A DNA stretch of 64,000 nt from Amorphophallus konjac. Taxonomy: Eukaryota; Streptophyta; Magnoliopsida; Alismatales; Araceae. The stretch is taken from contig CM040120.1 of the NCBI GenBank assembly GCA_022559845.1, positions 311,462,740 to 311,526,739 on the forward strand. The letters are read 5' to 3'. Both the position numbers and the translations under genes were made by a program. Numbering within the stretch: the first letter of the stretch is position 1; each line of letters starts with the position of its first letter. The notes beneath the pieces are model-generated. The model had not been told where the DNA came from. It saw only the letters and a list, made by a program, of their open reading frames with translations, and searched no databases. Below, one piece after another: positions 33,690 through 45,054 of this stretch.

Positions 33690-35422
33690 TGATATGAAGA
33701 TTGAATCTGCGAAGAATCGCCCAAACAGCTGAAGGATGATAACGGTAACAAATGGGTCACGGCGGCGGCTCAACCCAAATAAGGGTGACAAATAACTAGA
33801 TAGGGGTGACAACTTAGCGATAAGGGTGAAAAATACCCAATAAGGCTGATAAATGGCTAAGAAGGTTGAAGATAACCAAAATCCAACACGCTGCGTCGAT
33901 GCAGCATCTTGTGTGGGTTAACGCAGTCAGGCTGAAATGCCAAAGGTAGAGAGAAGTGTTTTAGCGATGATATAAGGGTGACAAATGGCTTTAAACGACA
34001 GACAAATAGCCCTTTAAGTGTGTAAAATGTATTGGTAAGGCTGTAAAATGGATTGGCTACTCAGACAAATGGTCAAGCACATGAGATACACAAGCGGGTC
34101 ACTCGATTATTCTTTCAATCATTTGGCACGTGATCCGAGGTATGATGTCAAAGGAATATTCTCTCTCCTACCACGTGGTCCAATAAGAAAAAGATGGAAT
34201 CAAATCATCTTATCCAAAGGTCTTCTGGAGGCCCTGTTTGATATAAAATGGAACTTTCTTCCTCTGATGTAGAGTGTTGCAAGAATCCTGTGAGAAAGCT
34301 GCGACTGTGAGAAGGGTGCATGCAGAAGAAGAAAGTAAAAAGAGGAGAGAGCTGCGAGGGCTACAAGGGCTACCAAGCAGAGAAAAGAAAATGAGAGAAA
34401 AGAGCTCGTGAGAGAAAGAAGAGGAAGAAAGAAGAAGAGGAAAGCTACTGTGAGCGCTATAAGCACGAGGGGGCTGTGAAGAGGGCTGAGAGAAGAGAGA
34501 GCAGAAGAAAAAAGAGAGAGAGCTTCGAGGAAGGAAAAGAGTGAGAAGAAAGAAGAAGAAGAAGAGAGAGCTGCAAGTTCAGAGAGAGAGCTAGAAGCTC
34601 AATCCCGGATTCATTCAAAGTGCTTCTTGTAAAGCTACAGATCGTGTGTTCTAATTTTGGTTTATTGAGCTATTTGTGTTCAGCACTTTTCCTTTTTCTT
34701 TGTTATCTTTTTCTTTTGCGCTTAGTTTGTGTTTTGGTTTGTGGTGCTCTGTGCACGCAAGGTGTTTGCACACAGCTTAACCTATGTGTGGTTGCTCTGG
34801 GAAACTAGGGTGTGGAGGTGTTCCTCCGTTGCCCCCTCTGTGGTATCAGAGGAAGGGAGACTTGGGTCTCTGGGTTGTGAGTGACTGGAAGTTGCTCACG
34901 GGTTCCCTATGAGGTATTAGAGTAAGGGAGGTTGGTCCTCTAGGTCACTACCTGTGGTAGTAGGTTCTGATCTTGTGGGTTACAAGGTCAGGGTGTGAGG
35001 GATTTGTTTCCCTCGGTCCAAGCTGTTAGTCAACGTCTGTAGTGGAGGTTTCTCCACGTTCTTGTTCTACAAGGGAAGCCTCACTCAGGTTGAGTGAGGG
35101 GTGGATGTAGGTCTATGGGTAGCAGACCGAACCACCTAAAAAATCCAGTGCGCCGTGGTTTGGATTTGTGTGATTGGTCCTTCTCATCTACCTCCCTTCA
35201 CAAGTCTATTTATTATCTGTAGATATCATGCATTTTCTTACATGCTAAGTTGTTGTGCCGAGTTTTGATAGAACTAGTGCTTCTGATTTCCACTAAGTGT
35301 TAATTGGCTTAGATTTGAAATTGGGTTTAAATTTTATGTAAGATCTATTCACCCCCCTCTAGATCCTGCTGCACACACTTCGTGTCCAACGCTTCCCCCT
35401 ATTGTCACTTGAGCACACAACA

Positions 35423-36451
35423 GGCAACTATGACAGCTACACTCAAGACTGATAGGCAGCCGCTCACGTGGTCCCTCTACACTCACTTCGTGAAAGGGCC
35501 CATTGAAAAGGCCGAAGAGCGGACCACGGTCATTACTTCACTGCTAGATCATCAAGATGTGCATCCACGTCAGTTCGCTCGCCACTTTGCACCACTGGTC
35601 ACCTACAAGGCCTTGGAGTCTTTAAGGCCGTTCAAAAGAAGAAAGATGGATGACCCCGAATGTGAGTGGTATAGATGGTTCGATATGAATGATATTACCA
35701 TAGCTTTGAGCCAGATATTCATGCCAACTTACCCGGAATTGCCGCCTCTTATTCTTGATGTGCTGGAAAAGCCAATGGTGATCACTGACAGAAGGCAATT
35801 GCTCAGTAATTACACCGACACTTGAGAGCTTGATGTTCCCTTTGAAGAGGGCTTTACTATAGATAGGCTGTGGGATGGCCTTTTCCTTGTTGATTCCATC
35901 CATCCATCTTTGCTAATATTTTTGTGCCCAAAATGCTTCATCACCAACATACCCCGACCACCCGTGGTCTTGATTCCTTGTCTCCCGATTTTTTTCAAGC
36001 CTTTTCAATTCCTCCTCAGTGAGCAATTTTCTCAACTTTCTATCATGCCTTCTCACAGGCAACCTCTCGATCAGCAATTTTCCCATCTCTCCATCTCAGC
36101 ATCATCTTCTACCCCTCCCTCCCATTGCTTCACTATTCTTAAAAATGAGAAAAAAATACCAATTTTCAAACTTCTCAATCCTCCACTTCCATCTCTATTG
36201 AAGAGACCTCCTATCTTGTTCATGAGTGTGCCCCGACCCAAGGGCCGTTCATTCAAGGTCCGTTAGCGGACTTCCTTTACTCCTATAATGAGGGGTCTTC
36301 CTCTATGCCTTCCTCTTTTGTACCCCTTTCTTCTCCCTCTTCTTTAGGATCTAGTGATCAGGGTAGTTGTTCTTCTAGCTCTTCTAGTGATAAGAGTCTT
36401 GGGATAGTCGCTAGTATGAAAGCCAAGGGTCGGTAGGTTCCCCGTAGGTTC
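35423..36451 (+). pseudogene. Degraded upstream coding region of the Tat element
   Basis: Directly after the 3' LTR of C the sequence is coding-like. A frame open from 35423 to 35825 encodes about 134 residues rich in Leu, Arg and Pro, which I do not recognise. The next 600 bases hold short Ser/Pro-rich frames with no domain. From position it should be gag, protease or the gag-pol linker of the Tat element that follows, but no protease motif or zinc knuckle is visible. The true start lies left of element C, outside the window. Confidence 0.45.
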
Positions 36452-38912
36452 TTGATAGAGCTAGCCAGGAGATGCCTAGCATGTCTAGCTATTCCCCAGT
36501 TTATTGAGGATCCGATTCTTCTGTCGGACTTAGAATGTGAGGGAGTTTATTCTCTAGATGAAGGGTTTGGTATCTATGAGATTATGAATGATGAAGACCC
36601 TGTCGAAGAAGGGGATGAACAGTATGACGAGTATGAGGATGAGACTGACGCATTTGCTAGTGGAATGAGGAGATTTGACGAGCCGTCAGCCTCAGTAGAA
36701 GAACCTACCAATGAAATTAACCTGGGAATCGAGGAAACCCCTAGGATTGTCCTCATAAGTAAAAATTTGCCACTATCTGAAGAAGATGCACTTATTCAGG
36801 TTCTCCAAGAGTACAAGGACACGTTTGCATTGAGTTATGAGGATATGCCGGGTCTGGATCCTACGCTAGTTGAACATCACTTAACACATAAGCCAAGGTC
36901 CATCCCGGTCAAACAATGGTTAAGACGTTTCCACCCGCATATGGCATTAAAAATGAAAGAAGAGGTCGATAAGATCCATAAGGCTAGATTCATTAGAGTC
37001 ATCCTCTATCCCAATTGGGTGGCTAACATTGTCTCGGTTATGAAGAAAGATGGAAGAGTAAGGATTTGCATAGACTTTCAGGACCTTAACCATGCGTGTC
37101 CTAAGGATGACTTCCCCCTTCCTCACATAGATGTTCTTATTGATAATACAGCAGGGTTCGAAACTCTCTCCTTTATGGATGGCTTCTCTTGTTATAATCA
37201 GAGTCGTTTGGCTAAAGAAGATCAAGAGAAGACTTCTTTCACTACACCTTCGGGTACATATTGCTATGTGGTCATGTTGTTTGGACTTAAGAACGTCGGA
37301 GCCACCTACCAAAGGGCCATGATGGCTATTTTTCATGATATGATCCACATTTATATCAAGGTGTATGTTGATGACTTGGTAGTGAAATTAAAAACAAGGA
37401 TTAAGCATCCTGGGATTCTAGCCAAGGTCTTGCAAAGAGCCCGTGGATATCAATTCAAAATGAATCCCAAGAAGTGTGTGTTTGGTGTTTCATCAGGGAA
37501 ATTGCTCGGATTCATTGTTAGTAAAAAGGGGTATCGAGATTGATCCCAACAAGGCGAGGGCAATAAGAGAGATGCCTCCTCCCAAGAATTTGAAGGACGT
37601 TCAAGGATTAATTGGGAGGTTACAGTTTATTCACCGATTTATCTCCCAACACTCACAAAGGTGTAGGCCGTTCTACGAGCTCACCAAGCCGGTAGTCAAG
37701 TTTTATTGGGATGACAAGTGTTAGGCGGCTTTTGACGGATTGAAGGATTATCTCGCAAATCCTCTTGTCCTGAGGCCGCCAGTTCAAGGTAAACCACTTA
37801 TTCTCTATATTTATGTCCTAGCAGACTCAGTAAGAGCTGTCCTTGCGCAAGTTGATGAAGAAGGTAAGGAGAGGGCAACCTACTACTTGTCTAAGCTTCT
37901 CAACCCTTGTGAGCAGAAGTATACAGCCATAGAGAAAAATTGTGATGCTCTAGTCTGGGTGGTGCAGAAATTGAAGCACTATTTCTTTGCTCATGAAGTC
38001 CATCTCATTGCTCGCATGAATCCCATCAAATTCCTTCTCGAAAAATTTGTTCTCACTGATAGATTGGCAAGATGGCAAAGCTTCCTTTCTCAATTCGACA
38101 TCATCTACATTCAGTAAAAAGTAATCAAAGGCTATGCCATAGCAGAACATCTTGATCATCACCCTCTCCCTAGATTTGATCCTGTTCGCTCGGAGTTTCC
38201 AAATGAGGAACTGATGTCCGTTAATCAACCCTCAGATCCCATCTGGACATTATATTTTGATGGAGCTCTGAATTCTCATGGAAAGGGGATCAGCATTATT
38301 CTCCTATCACTCGAGGGAGTCACCATTCCACAAGCCTTTCAGCTGGCATTCCTTGTCACTAACAATATAGCTGAATACGAGGCTCTTCTGGCTAGACTAG
38401 AGGCCACTCATCTATATGGTGTCACCCAATTACGGATTATAGGTGATAGTCAGCTTATTCTTCACCAAGTACTTACAAAGTGCCGCACGCTCAATCCCAA
38501 ACTTAAACCCTACCAAGAACTCACATCTGCTTATGCCAAGCTTTTCTCTTAACTGATCTTTGTCCATGTTCCTCGCAACCAAAACATCTTAGCTGATGCT
38601 CTTGCTTCACTCGCCTCCTCTTTATCCTTCCCTCTTGGAAGAAACTTTCATTCTGTCATCATTCATAGGTGTCTCTCTCCTGTTATTAAGGATCCTAGGT
38701 TCCTTAGGGTTAAGGAGGAGTTGCTTAAAGTTAAGGAAGGTGAGATCGTTGAGAATAAAGAGATCATGCTTTTGGACTTAGAAGAAGAGTTGGCTGATGA
38801 GGAAAAGCCATGGTACTACGAAATTTTAAAATATTGTCAAGATCAGTCATATCTCGAAGAAGCCACGGTAGAAGAGAGAAAAGCTATCAGGAAAGTTGCC
38901 CAAAGGTACACT
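36452..38912 (+). pseudogene. pol: Tat/Ogre-type pol: reverse transcriptase, RNase H and a second RNase H
   Basis: This is the Ty3/gypsy pol of the Tat lineage. The reverse transcriptase (about 36850-37550) has the SYEDMPGLDP lead-in typical of the lineage, the Asp of SFMDGFSCYNQ and the catalytic VYVDD pair intact. A single-base insertion near 37532 shifts the frame just after it. RNase H follows (about 37740-38110), with stops at 37722 (TAG) and 38115 (TAA). Then comes a second, archaeal-type RNase H (about 38240-38550, starting TLYFDGA, with NNIAEYEA and GDSQLI motifs), which marks Tat/Ogre elements, then ILADALASLAS. The frame continues to 38912, where solo LTR 2 interrupts it, and resumes at 42206. 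Confidence 0.9.
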
Positions 38913-41900
38913 GTAATACCCCAAATTCTTTTAGAAATTTAATTAGAAATTATTTAAATTTATTTGAATTAATGGGAATTAATTCAAAATTAATTAGATT
39001 AATTCTTTAATAAATAGAATAAGTCACATTTCGACTATTTTATAAAAATCCATAAAAATCATATTCTTGTAGAATCAATTACATTTAACAATTTTGTCTT
39101 CTGTGGCCAACCCTAATAAAATCATTAACTAGGCCGAATTAGAGGGATTAGTCAAATTTTCACACTCACCTAATCAAATTCATGCTCAATAGTAACCACC
39201 ACCTTAAAACATCAAATTCAAGCTCATTTCTCAACCAAATTAGGTGATTCTAGGGGCAAATGAAAGGTATTATAGAGAGGATCATTTCCCCTCTCACAAT
39301 GTGATGAAAATTTTAACTTATGGGGAGTATTTGATCGCGCATGGGCTAGGTCAAAATTGGCGGCGGCGGCTCAAACACTCCACTTCAACGGTCGATTTCT
39401 CCCTTCCTGGAAGGATCCAGAACATGTATAAGCTATTAAATAAAAGCCCTATGTGTCTATTTTCGTTTGGGAGCAGTGGTGGTCGCAGAGGATTCCGATC
39501 TAGAGAGATCTCTCGCGTTTATTAGAGGAGTGTCCGAGTTCGTGGGTTTTTCTTTGGCCCTCTTTGTTCCTTCGATTAAGGTAGGTACCCTCGACCAAAA
39601 TCTGCACATGAGTATACCATTTTGATCCTCTCGGAGAGCTCTTTCCATTGGTAGTAAAATCCCCAAATTCTATTAGGTGTGGAGGGAGATCTTATGGAAA
39701 TAGTGAAGGGCTGTCAAACGGGCGTTCTTCATTCTAACTTCTAAATATCTCTTCGATTGAGGTAGGTTATAACAGACCAAACTCTAATTAACATATATGG
39801 TTGTAATCAGCAGCATGTTAGCTTTCATTTGGCATAGAAAGCCCTAAAGTTTATGTATCATGTTTAGAGAATTTTTGATTTGAGTAAGAGCATGTCTAGA
39901 CGTGATTTATGATGTATTCTTTTGAGTTAAATCATGATTTCGAGTTATTAATCTTGATCCCCATATAGCATGTCATATATGGTTGGAATCAGCGTCGAGT
40001 AAGCTTTCTTTTGATATAGAAAGCCCCAATTTTTATAGACCATGCTTAGAGAATTTCGTGTTTGATTAGAAGCATGTTAAGACTAGGTTTTTAAGTGTTC
40101 TTCCTAGATAGGTTGTGATTTCGATTGGTTTTTTGGTGAATTTAGGGTTCCAAACCCTTGTATTATGACCCTAATATGTCCATCAAGAACCTAGGGGCAT
40201 GGGGTTAAGATATCAGTGCAATTAGACCCCAATGGGTGAGATTTTTCCATTTTACGGAAGTCACGTTCGCGTCTGCGAACGTAGGGGGTTGACTCATTGG
40301 GTCGACCCATACACCCCGGGGGTCGACCCATACACAGACAGGAGTCTGTCCATGCGAGGGTCGACCCAATGTGTCGACCCACACGCTGGCAGACCCATGG
40401 TTTTCCACGGGTCAACCCAATGGGTCGACCCATTTGCTGACAACCCCGGTGGGCTTGTTTTCGACCCGAGGATCGATCCGGACCGTGAGGGGATCGACCC
40501 ATTCAAGCCTAGTCTAATTGAAAATCATATTTTGAGGAACCAATGACCCATACATGCAACCCATTGATCTCAAATTAAGCCCGGCGTTCCTTAATCCAAA
40601 ATTGAAGAATAAAGTGTATAAACCATCCCGATTACTATCTCCACTTCAACGAACACAAATGGTTAATTAGAAACCCATATAATAAAATGGTAATTTTGAA
40701 AGTAAATTGATGTCTTGTATTGCTGTCTATTGTCATTATTGGCTTGTTCTAGTATCTTGAGTTACCATCTTGTAATTAACTTATCTTTTGAATTAAGATT
40801 TATAATAATTCACGAATCAAGGTATTTTTAAATGGCTGTTAGGAAATCAATTAAAAGCCCTTATATCCCGGTAGAATAGACTAATAGCACACTAACAATC
40901 TATATGGCATTATGTCCATTAAACCTAAATTGCTGTCCCTTAGTGCGATTCTACCTGGACACTCTATCCGGCAAGTTAGAATCCGCCATTTTGAGACCCG
41001 TATGACCCGGCTACGACCTGGAAATTGTGACCAAATCGCTGAGTTATAAGTCACGGATCGACTTGGGCTAATCAGCACATGAGTAGCTCATAGTTGACCA
41101 CTTGTCTCCATGAACGGTCTAGTGTAGTCCATATAAGTATCGTAATTGTGTCTTAAGGTCACGTACTGCTTACTTACCTGAACGGCACTGTCAACCGTTC
41201 ATTCTTGACCTCGTGGACTGAGATTTGGTCATGTTCTTGTAATACGGCCAGTAGTAGCCGTATGTCCTGTCAAACGGCCCAGAAGTGACCGTATACCGAG
41301 TTTTTAAGTTAATGAATCCAAGGACAGGTTAGTCCTTTAAATCTTGAACTTCTGACAGAAATTCCTCTGATTAAATTGGCCATTTAACTTGACTGAATGT
41401 CTAGACAACGTGGGATCTTGGATCCAATAAATCAATGCCAACGCATCATAAGGGCCCGGTCTGGTCCTGGGGAGAGCGCCCGAAAAATTATTGAGCCCAT
41501 GGGATGTTATAATGACATGGTGAGGTATTGCACCGAGTGCATGACTAGTGTGACGTCTATGACATGAAAATCTCTTGTTACTCTTGTTACTTGATCGTGC
41601 TTGAAATGATTTTTAAATTACTTGCTTGTTGGCCAATTCTCTATTACTATCTCCTGTTGTAAATTCTTGTACTTGTTATATTGTTAATTCTTGTCATCAT
41701 ATATTTCTTGACCTTGCAAGATCTTTTATTATGTTATTTCATTGTATCGTCATTTAATTCTTTTATTAGCATGACATATGAAAATGTAATTAAATTGTTA
41801 ATCACGTAAACTTGCCTGTTATTTCCTACTGAGCGTCAGCTCATAGTTGTTCTTTCCCCCCTTTCCAAGCTGTTCAGGTGATGATGCGCATACCGATGGG

Positions 41901-42200
41901 GAGGGGCAGAAGTGATATCTTTGAGTGCACCAATTCTAGAGTTGGAGTTGGCATAGTTATCCTACTTGTAGTTGTGCCTTAGAGTGTGTTTAGTTTCAGT
42001 TATGATATTATTGATTGAGTTGTTATTGTCTCAGTTTGTATTAAGTTGGTTTAAGGATATTGTACTAGATTTGGAATATTTCATGATCAATAAGTTATCT
42101 CTTTTCTTAGCACCTATGTAATTGTTTAGTTTAGAATATTTATAGGATTTCTAGCTAGTTTCTAACTGTACGACCCGATATTCCGCGTCAGGGCGTGACA
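38913..42200 (+). mobile_element. Solo LTR 2 (chromovirus-type) inside the Tat pol
   Basis: 3288 bases, starting TGTAATACCCC and ending GGGCGTGACA, with no coding region. It is flanked by TACAC (38908-38912) and TATAC (42201-42205), a 5-base duplication with one change; removing it rejoins the Tat reading frame. The same start and end as the chromovirus LTR, and shared blocks with solo LTR 1 (for example GGTCTGGTCCT), place it in the same group. It carries a perfect palindrome ACGTTCGC-GTCT-GCGAACGT (40263-40282), a GGGTCGACCC array (about 40290-40500) and ACGGCC-type hairpins (41182, 41244, 41274). Confidence 0.9.
40263..40505. repeat. GTCGAC palindrome array in solo LTR 2
   Basis: An 8-bp-stem palindrome at 40263-40282 is followed by repeated GGGTCGACCC or GGGTTGAC/GTCGACCCA units at about 40286-40310, 40318-40330, 40359-40382 and 40409-40432, then degenerate GATCGATC forms. 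Because both strands read similarly, ORFs here give repetitive Gly/Ser/Trp/Asp peptides that are not genes. Confidence 0.75.
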
Positions 42201-42536
42201 TATACCCTGGTCGGAGGCGTCCTATATAGAAGGGGTCTTACTGGTGTTCTCCTTAGATGCCTCGACGACGATGAATCATGGAAGGTCATGGAAGAGGCAC
42301 ATTTGGGAGTCTGTGGGGGTCATGTCAATAGCCAGATGTTGGCAAAGAAGATTCTTAGGCTAGACTTCTATTGACCCACTATAGAGAAGGACTGCTCGAT
42401 CTATGTTCGAAGGTGTGTTAAGTGCCAACTACACATCGACAAGATTCATTCTCCTGCTTCTTCACTCCATCCTATGTCCTCCCCATGACCTTTCTCCATG
42501 TGGGCTTTCGATATCATTGAACCTCTTGGTGATGCG
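42201..42536 (+). pseudogene. pol: Tat integrase zinc-binding fragment
   Basis: This continues the Tat pol frame after solo LTR 2. It has a GVLYRRG motif, an H-x3-H-like pair (HLGVCGGH) and a CVKC pair, forming the H2C2 zinc-binding start of integrase. There are stops at about 42373 and 42486. It is cut off at 42536 by element D, so the catalytic core is missing here; it would be expected on the other side of element D, which is lost in the assembly gap. Confidence 0.85.
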
Positions 42537-44974
42537 TGTTGCAGAGATTGTTGCATCTCCTAGTGTTTGGTTTTAATGATAAAAAAACAATTGTGCCTTG
42601 TTTGGTGTTTGATTTTAATGATAACAAAACGTTTGTGCTTGGGCTGAATGCCTCATTGAGCATGCATGTGTATGTTTCATTGAGCAACATGTATGCATCT
42701 TGGTTGATGAGTTAACAGATGACTTCAAGGTTCACACTTGAAAGTCATATGAATCCTTAGTATTTAATGAACTCATGCTATATATATTGGTTTGCAAGAT
42801 AAAAACTATGGTTCATGTTTTGGAGCTCAAAGGAGTGCATCAATGAAGTTATTCTTCAAAAAGGGAGTTACCTTTCTCACTGCATTGTATCGACTCTTTC
42901 TATGTTTCATACATTTCATCAAATAAGTTTTTAAAGTCTTGGATACTCATTATGTAGACTCATGGTCATTTGGTTTTGGCAATTCAAGTGAATGTGCTTA
43001 ATGTGTGCTTGAAAGTCGTTTAATCTAACTCATGTGAACTTTGGTGAAATTGGATTTTATGATGCTCACATATGTTGCTTATATGCATGTCAAAATGATC
43101 ACATCTCTAGTTGAGGATTTGATGGGTTGAGAATGTGTTTCATGTTTCCTCCATATAAGATTTAGGTCATGAATTTATAAGACTTTCTACATGCCTCTTG
43201 TATATGCTCATATTTGCCTAAAATGCATAGCTTAAGAAAGTGATTCTTATTTGAGAAAGATTGGGCTCTTATGTGCTTGAAGTTGTGATATGGAATGAAG
43301 TTTCAATAGCCTTTTATGTATGATTTTGAATGCACTCCATGCATATTCTTTATAGGGCTTTGAGACTAGTTTAGATGTTTGATTTCATCATGCAAATCTT
43401 GGAAGAAATGAGTTGTTAGTGCTCAAGCTTGAATCTCATGTGAACCTTGGTAGATTTGGCTGAATGGTACTCAAAGTGTTCATATGCACCGAGTTCATGA
43501 GATTTCATACATGTACCTCATGCATTTAACATATGGCTTATTGAGCTAATGTTCTAATCATTTTTATTATGGTTTTGCAGGTTAAATTCTTTGTATAATC
43601 CCTCCAAGATCAAAGGAGTTTGATGCCACAGAGTTTGGAAGGGTTGCAATGGAGTTTGGGGCTGAAATGTATTAGTCTGGAATTTACTATAGCTGGCGGT
43701 CGACCGACCCTGTAGCTCCGGTCAACCAAAATTCCCAGAAATGGGAGATTTCAGTCTGTAAAATTCTGGTCGACCACCAGACCCGTGTAGGTCGATCGAC
43801 AGCGATGAAAACCCAAAAAACATAGTTCCGAAACCCATCTAAACCAAGTCAACTTATGCCTAACTGTTACCCCTTTGCCCTTGGGTTGGTGGGAGACCTA
43901 TTAGTGGTCCTTTTAGAAGTTTCTAGAAGGGCTATACTAGTCTTTTGGTGTCTCCTATTTGTATGCATATGAGAGCTACGAATTTCACAAGTCTCAACCC
44001 TAATGTGTTCATTTTGTTCTATCTTGCAGGTGAAGGAAAGGAGAAAGGAAGGAGAGGCTATTGTGGAGGATAATTTATCTACATCCAGGAGGATTTGGAG
44101 CTCGTGGAAGAAGAAGAAGAAAAGAAGCAGATCGATGAGAGGATCAAGAGGACGCAAGAATCATCTTCATCTGGGTTACCTCCGACCCGAGCATTCAAGA
44201 ACATCATCATTCGACCTTGGAAAATAAAGGGGGATCATTTTCACATCTTCTATCTGTTCTTTGTGATGTGCTCCATGTTCTATATTTTGAGTTTAGCATG
44301 ATTTGATCATTCGTGTTATATTCCGAACATTAGAGATATTTGTATGTGTGACCGTCTGTGTATATGGTCGTGTTTGATCGCCTGCGTGCGGTCATGTGTG
44401 TCGTTGTGCTGCGTTTGTTGCATCGTGTGTGTGTGTGTGTTGGTGATCTCGTCATCGGATCATGTTGGAGACTCCGTCTCTGTGTGTGTTTGGGGTTGTA
44501 CCTCATGTTTGTAGGGTTTGCTCTACGTGTGTGTGTTGGGGCGTGTCCCCGTGTGTGTGCAGGCGTCATCCTGCGTGTGTGTTGTTGGAGCATCGCCTCC
44601 GTGTTAGGGATTTATCCCCATGTGTGTTGGAACCTTGCTCCGTGCTGGGGAGTCTTCCCCGTGCTGGTTTATCCAACGAGTGGATCCTTATCGGTTTGGT
44701 AAGGGTGGACGTAGGGTGCCTGTCGTGGTCCCGAACCACCTTAAAAATCCCATTGTCTTGTGGTTTGCTTTGTGGGATTGTATGGTTTGATTGTTATATT
44801 CCTTTGTATGACCGTGTGAGATCAGAGAGGTTGAGAGAATTTAGTTCCTTATTTAGTTAATTCCTTAATCTCGTTAAAACTTGTTAATTCCGCTTAGTTA
44901 GTTTTTAATTTACCATTTTTATTAGGGGATAATCCAACCCCCCTTCTTGTCCGCTCGCCTACCCGGGACCAACA
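42537..44974 (+). repeat. 5' LTR of element D
   Basis: 2438 bases, starting TGTTGCAG and ending GGGACCAACA, with TGTTG/CAACA inverted ends. U3 holds palindromic GGTCGACC-type sites (43690-43800). From 44466 to 44666 is a GT-rich array of small hairpins, then a U5 motif shared with element C (CCGAACCACCTTAAAAATCC, near 44731). The 3' LTR from 50260 matches at about 95 percent by eye. I could not place a convincing TATA box. Confidence 0.9.
44466..44666 (+). repeat. Tandem mini-hairpin array (about 23-bp units) in the element D LTR
   Basis: About eight units alternate a short palindrome with GTGTGTG. Palindromes: GGAGACTCC (44467), GGGG-CGTGT-CCCC (44538), CAGG-CGTCAT-CCTG (44560), GGAG-CATCGC-CTCC (44587), GGGATTTATCCCC (44607), GGAACCTTGCTCC (44629) and GGGGAGTCTTCCCC (44647). 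The long Val/Cys-rich ORFs over this region are repeat translations, not genes. Confidence 0.85.
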
Positions 44975-44976
44975 AT

Positions 44977-44990
44977 TGGTATCAGAGCCA
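44977..44990 (+). promoter_or_regulatory. Primer-binding site of element D
   Basis: TGGTATCAGAGCCA, a 14-base match to the initiator-Met PBS, two bases (AT) after the LTR. Confidence 0.95.
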
Positions 44991-45054
44991 CGTCACTAAT
45001 TTTTTGGGTCTAACGACCTTTAGAGTGATCTCTCGGTGAGTTTCATTGAGCATC

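Larger units (their letters stand above)
17862..35422 (+). repeat. 3' LTR of element C, split by a solo LTR and a chromovirus
   Basis: It begins TGTTGTG and ends CACAACA (35422), a perfect 7-base inverted terminal repeat. The LTR pieces are 17862-18443, 21659-22411 and 33690-35422, which add up to 3058 bases after removing the duplicated target bases. The last part carries the TATA box (34242), the GA-rich tract and a more decayed form of the hairpin chain. After 35422 the Tat element starts. The left target duplication is outside the window; the right one would be GGCAA. Confidence 0.9.

Noticed and set aside
35382..35422. Start of the 35382-35825 ORF as a real gene start
   Set aside because: The ATG lies in the 3' LTR of element C; the frame only becomes Tat sequence after 35422, so the start is a chance fusion.
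40191..40546. Overlapping ORFs on both strands with repeated Gly-Ser-Thr-Trp-Val-Asp-Pro type peptides
   Set aside because: Palindromic GGGTCGACCC repeats read alike on both strands and produce repetitive peptides; no coding signal beyond that.
44358..44860. Val/Cys-rich ORFs of 114 and 132 codons
   Set aside because: They come from the GT-rich hairpin minisatellite of the element D LTR and span the U5 region.
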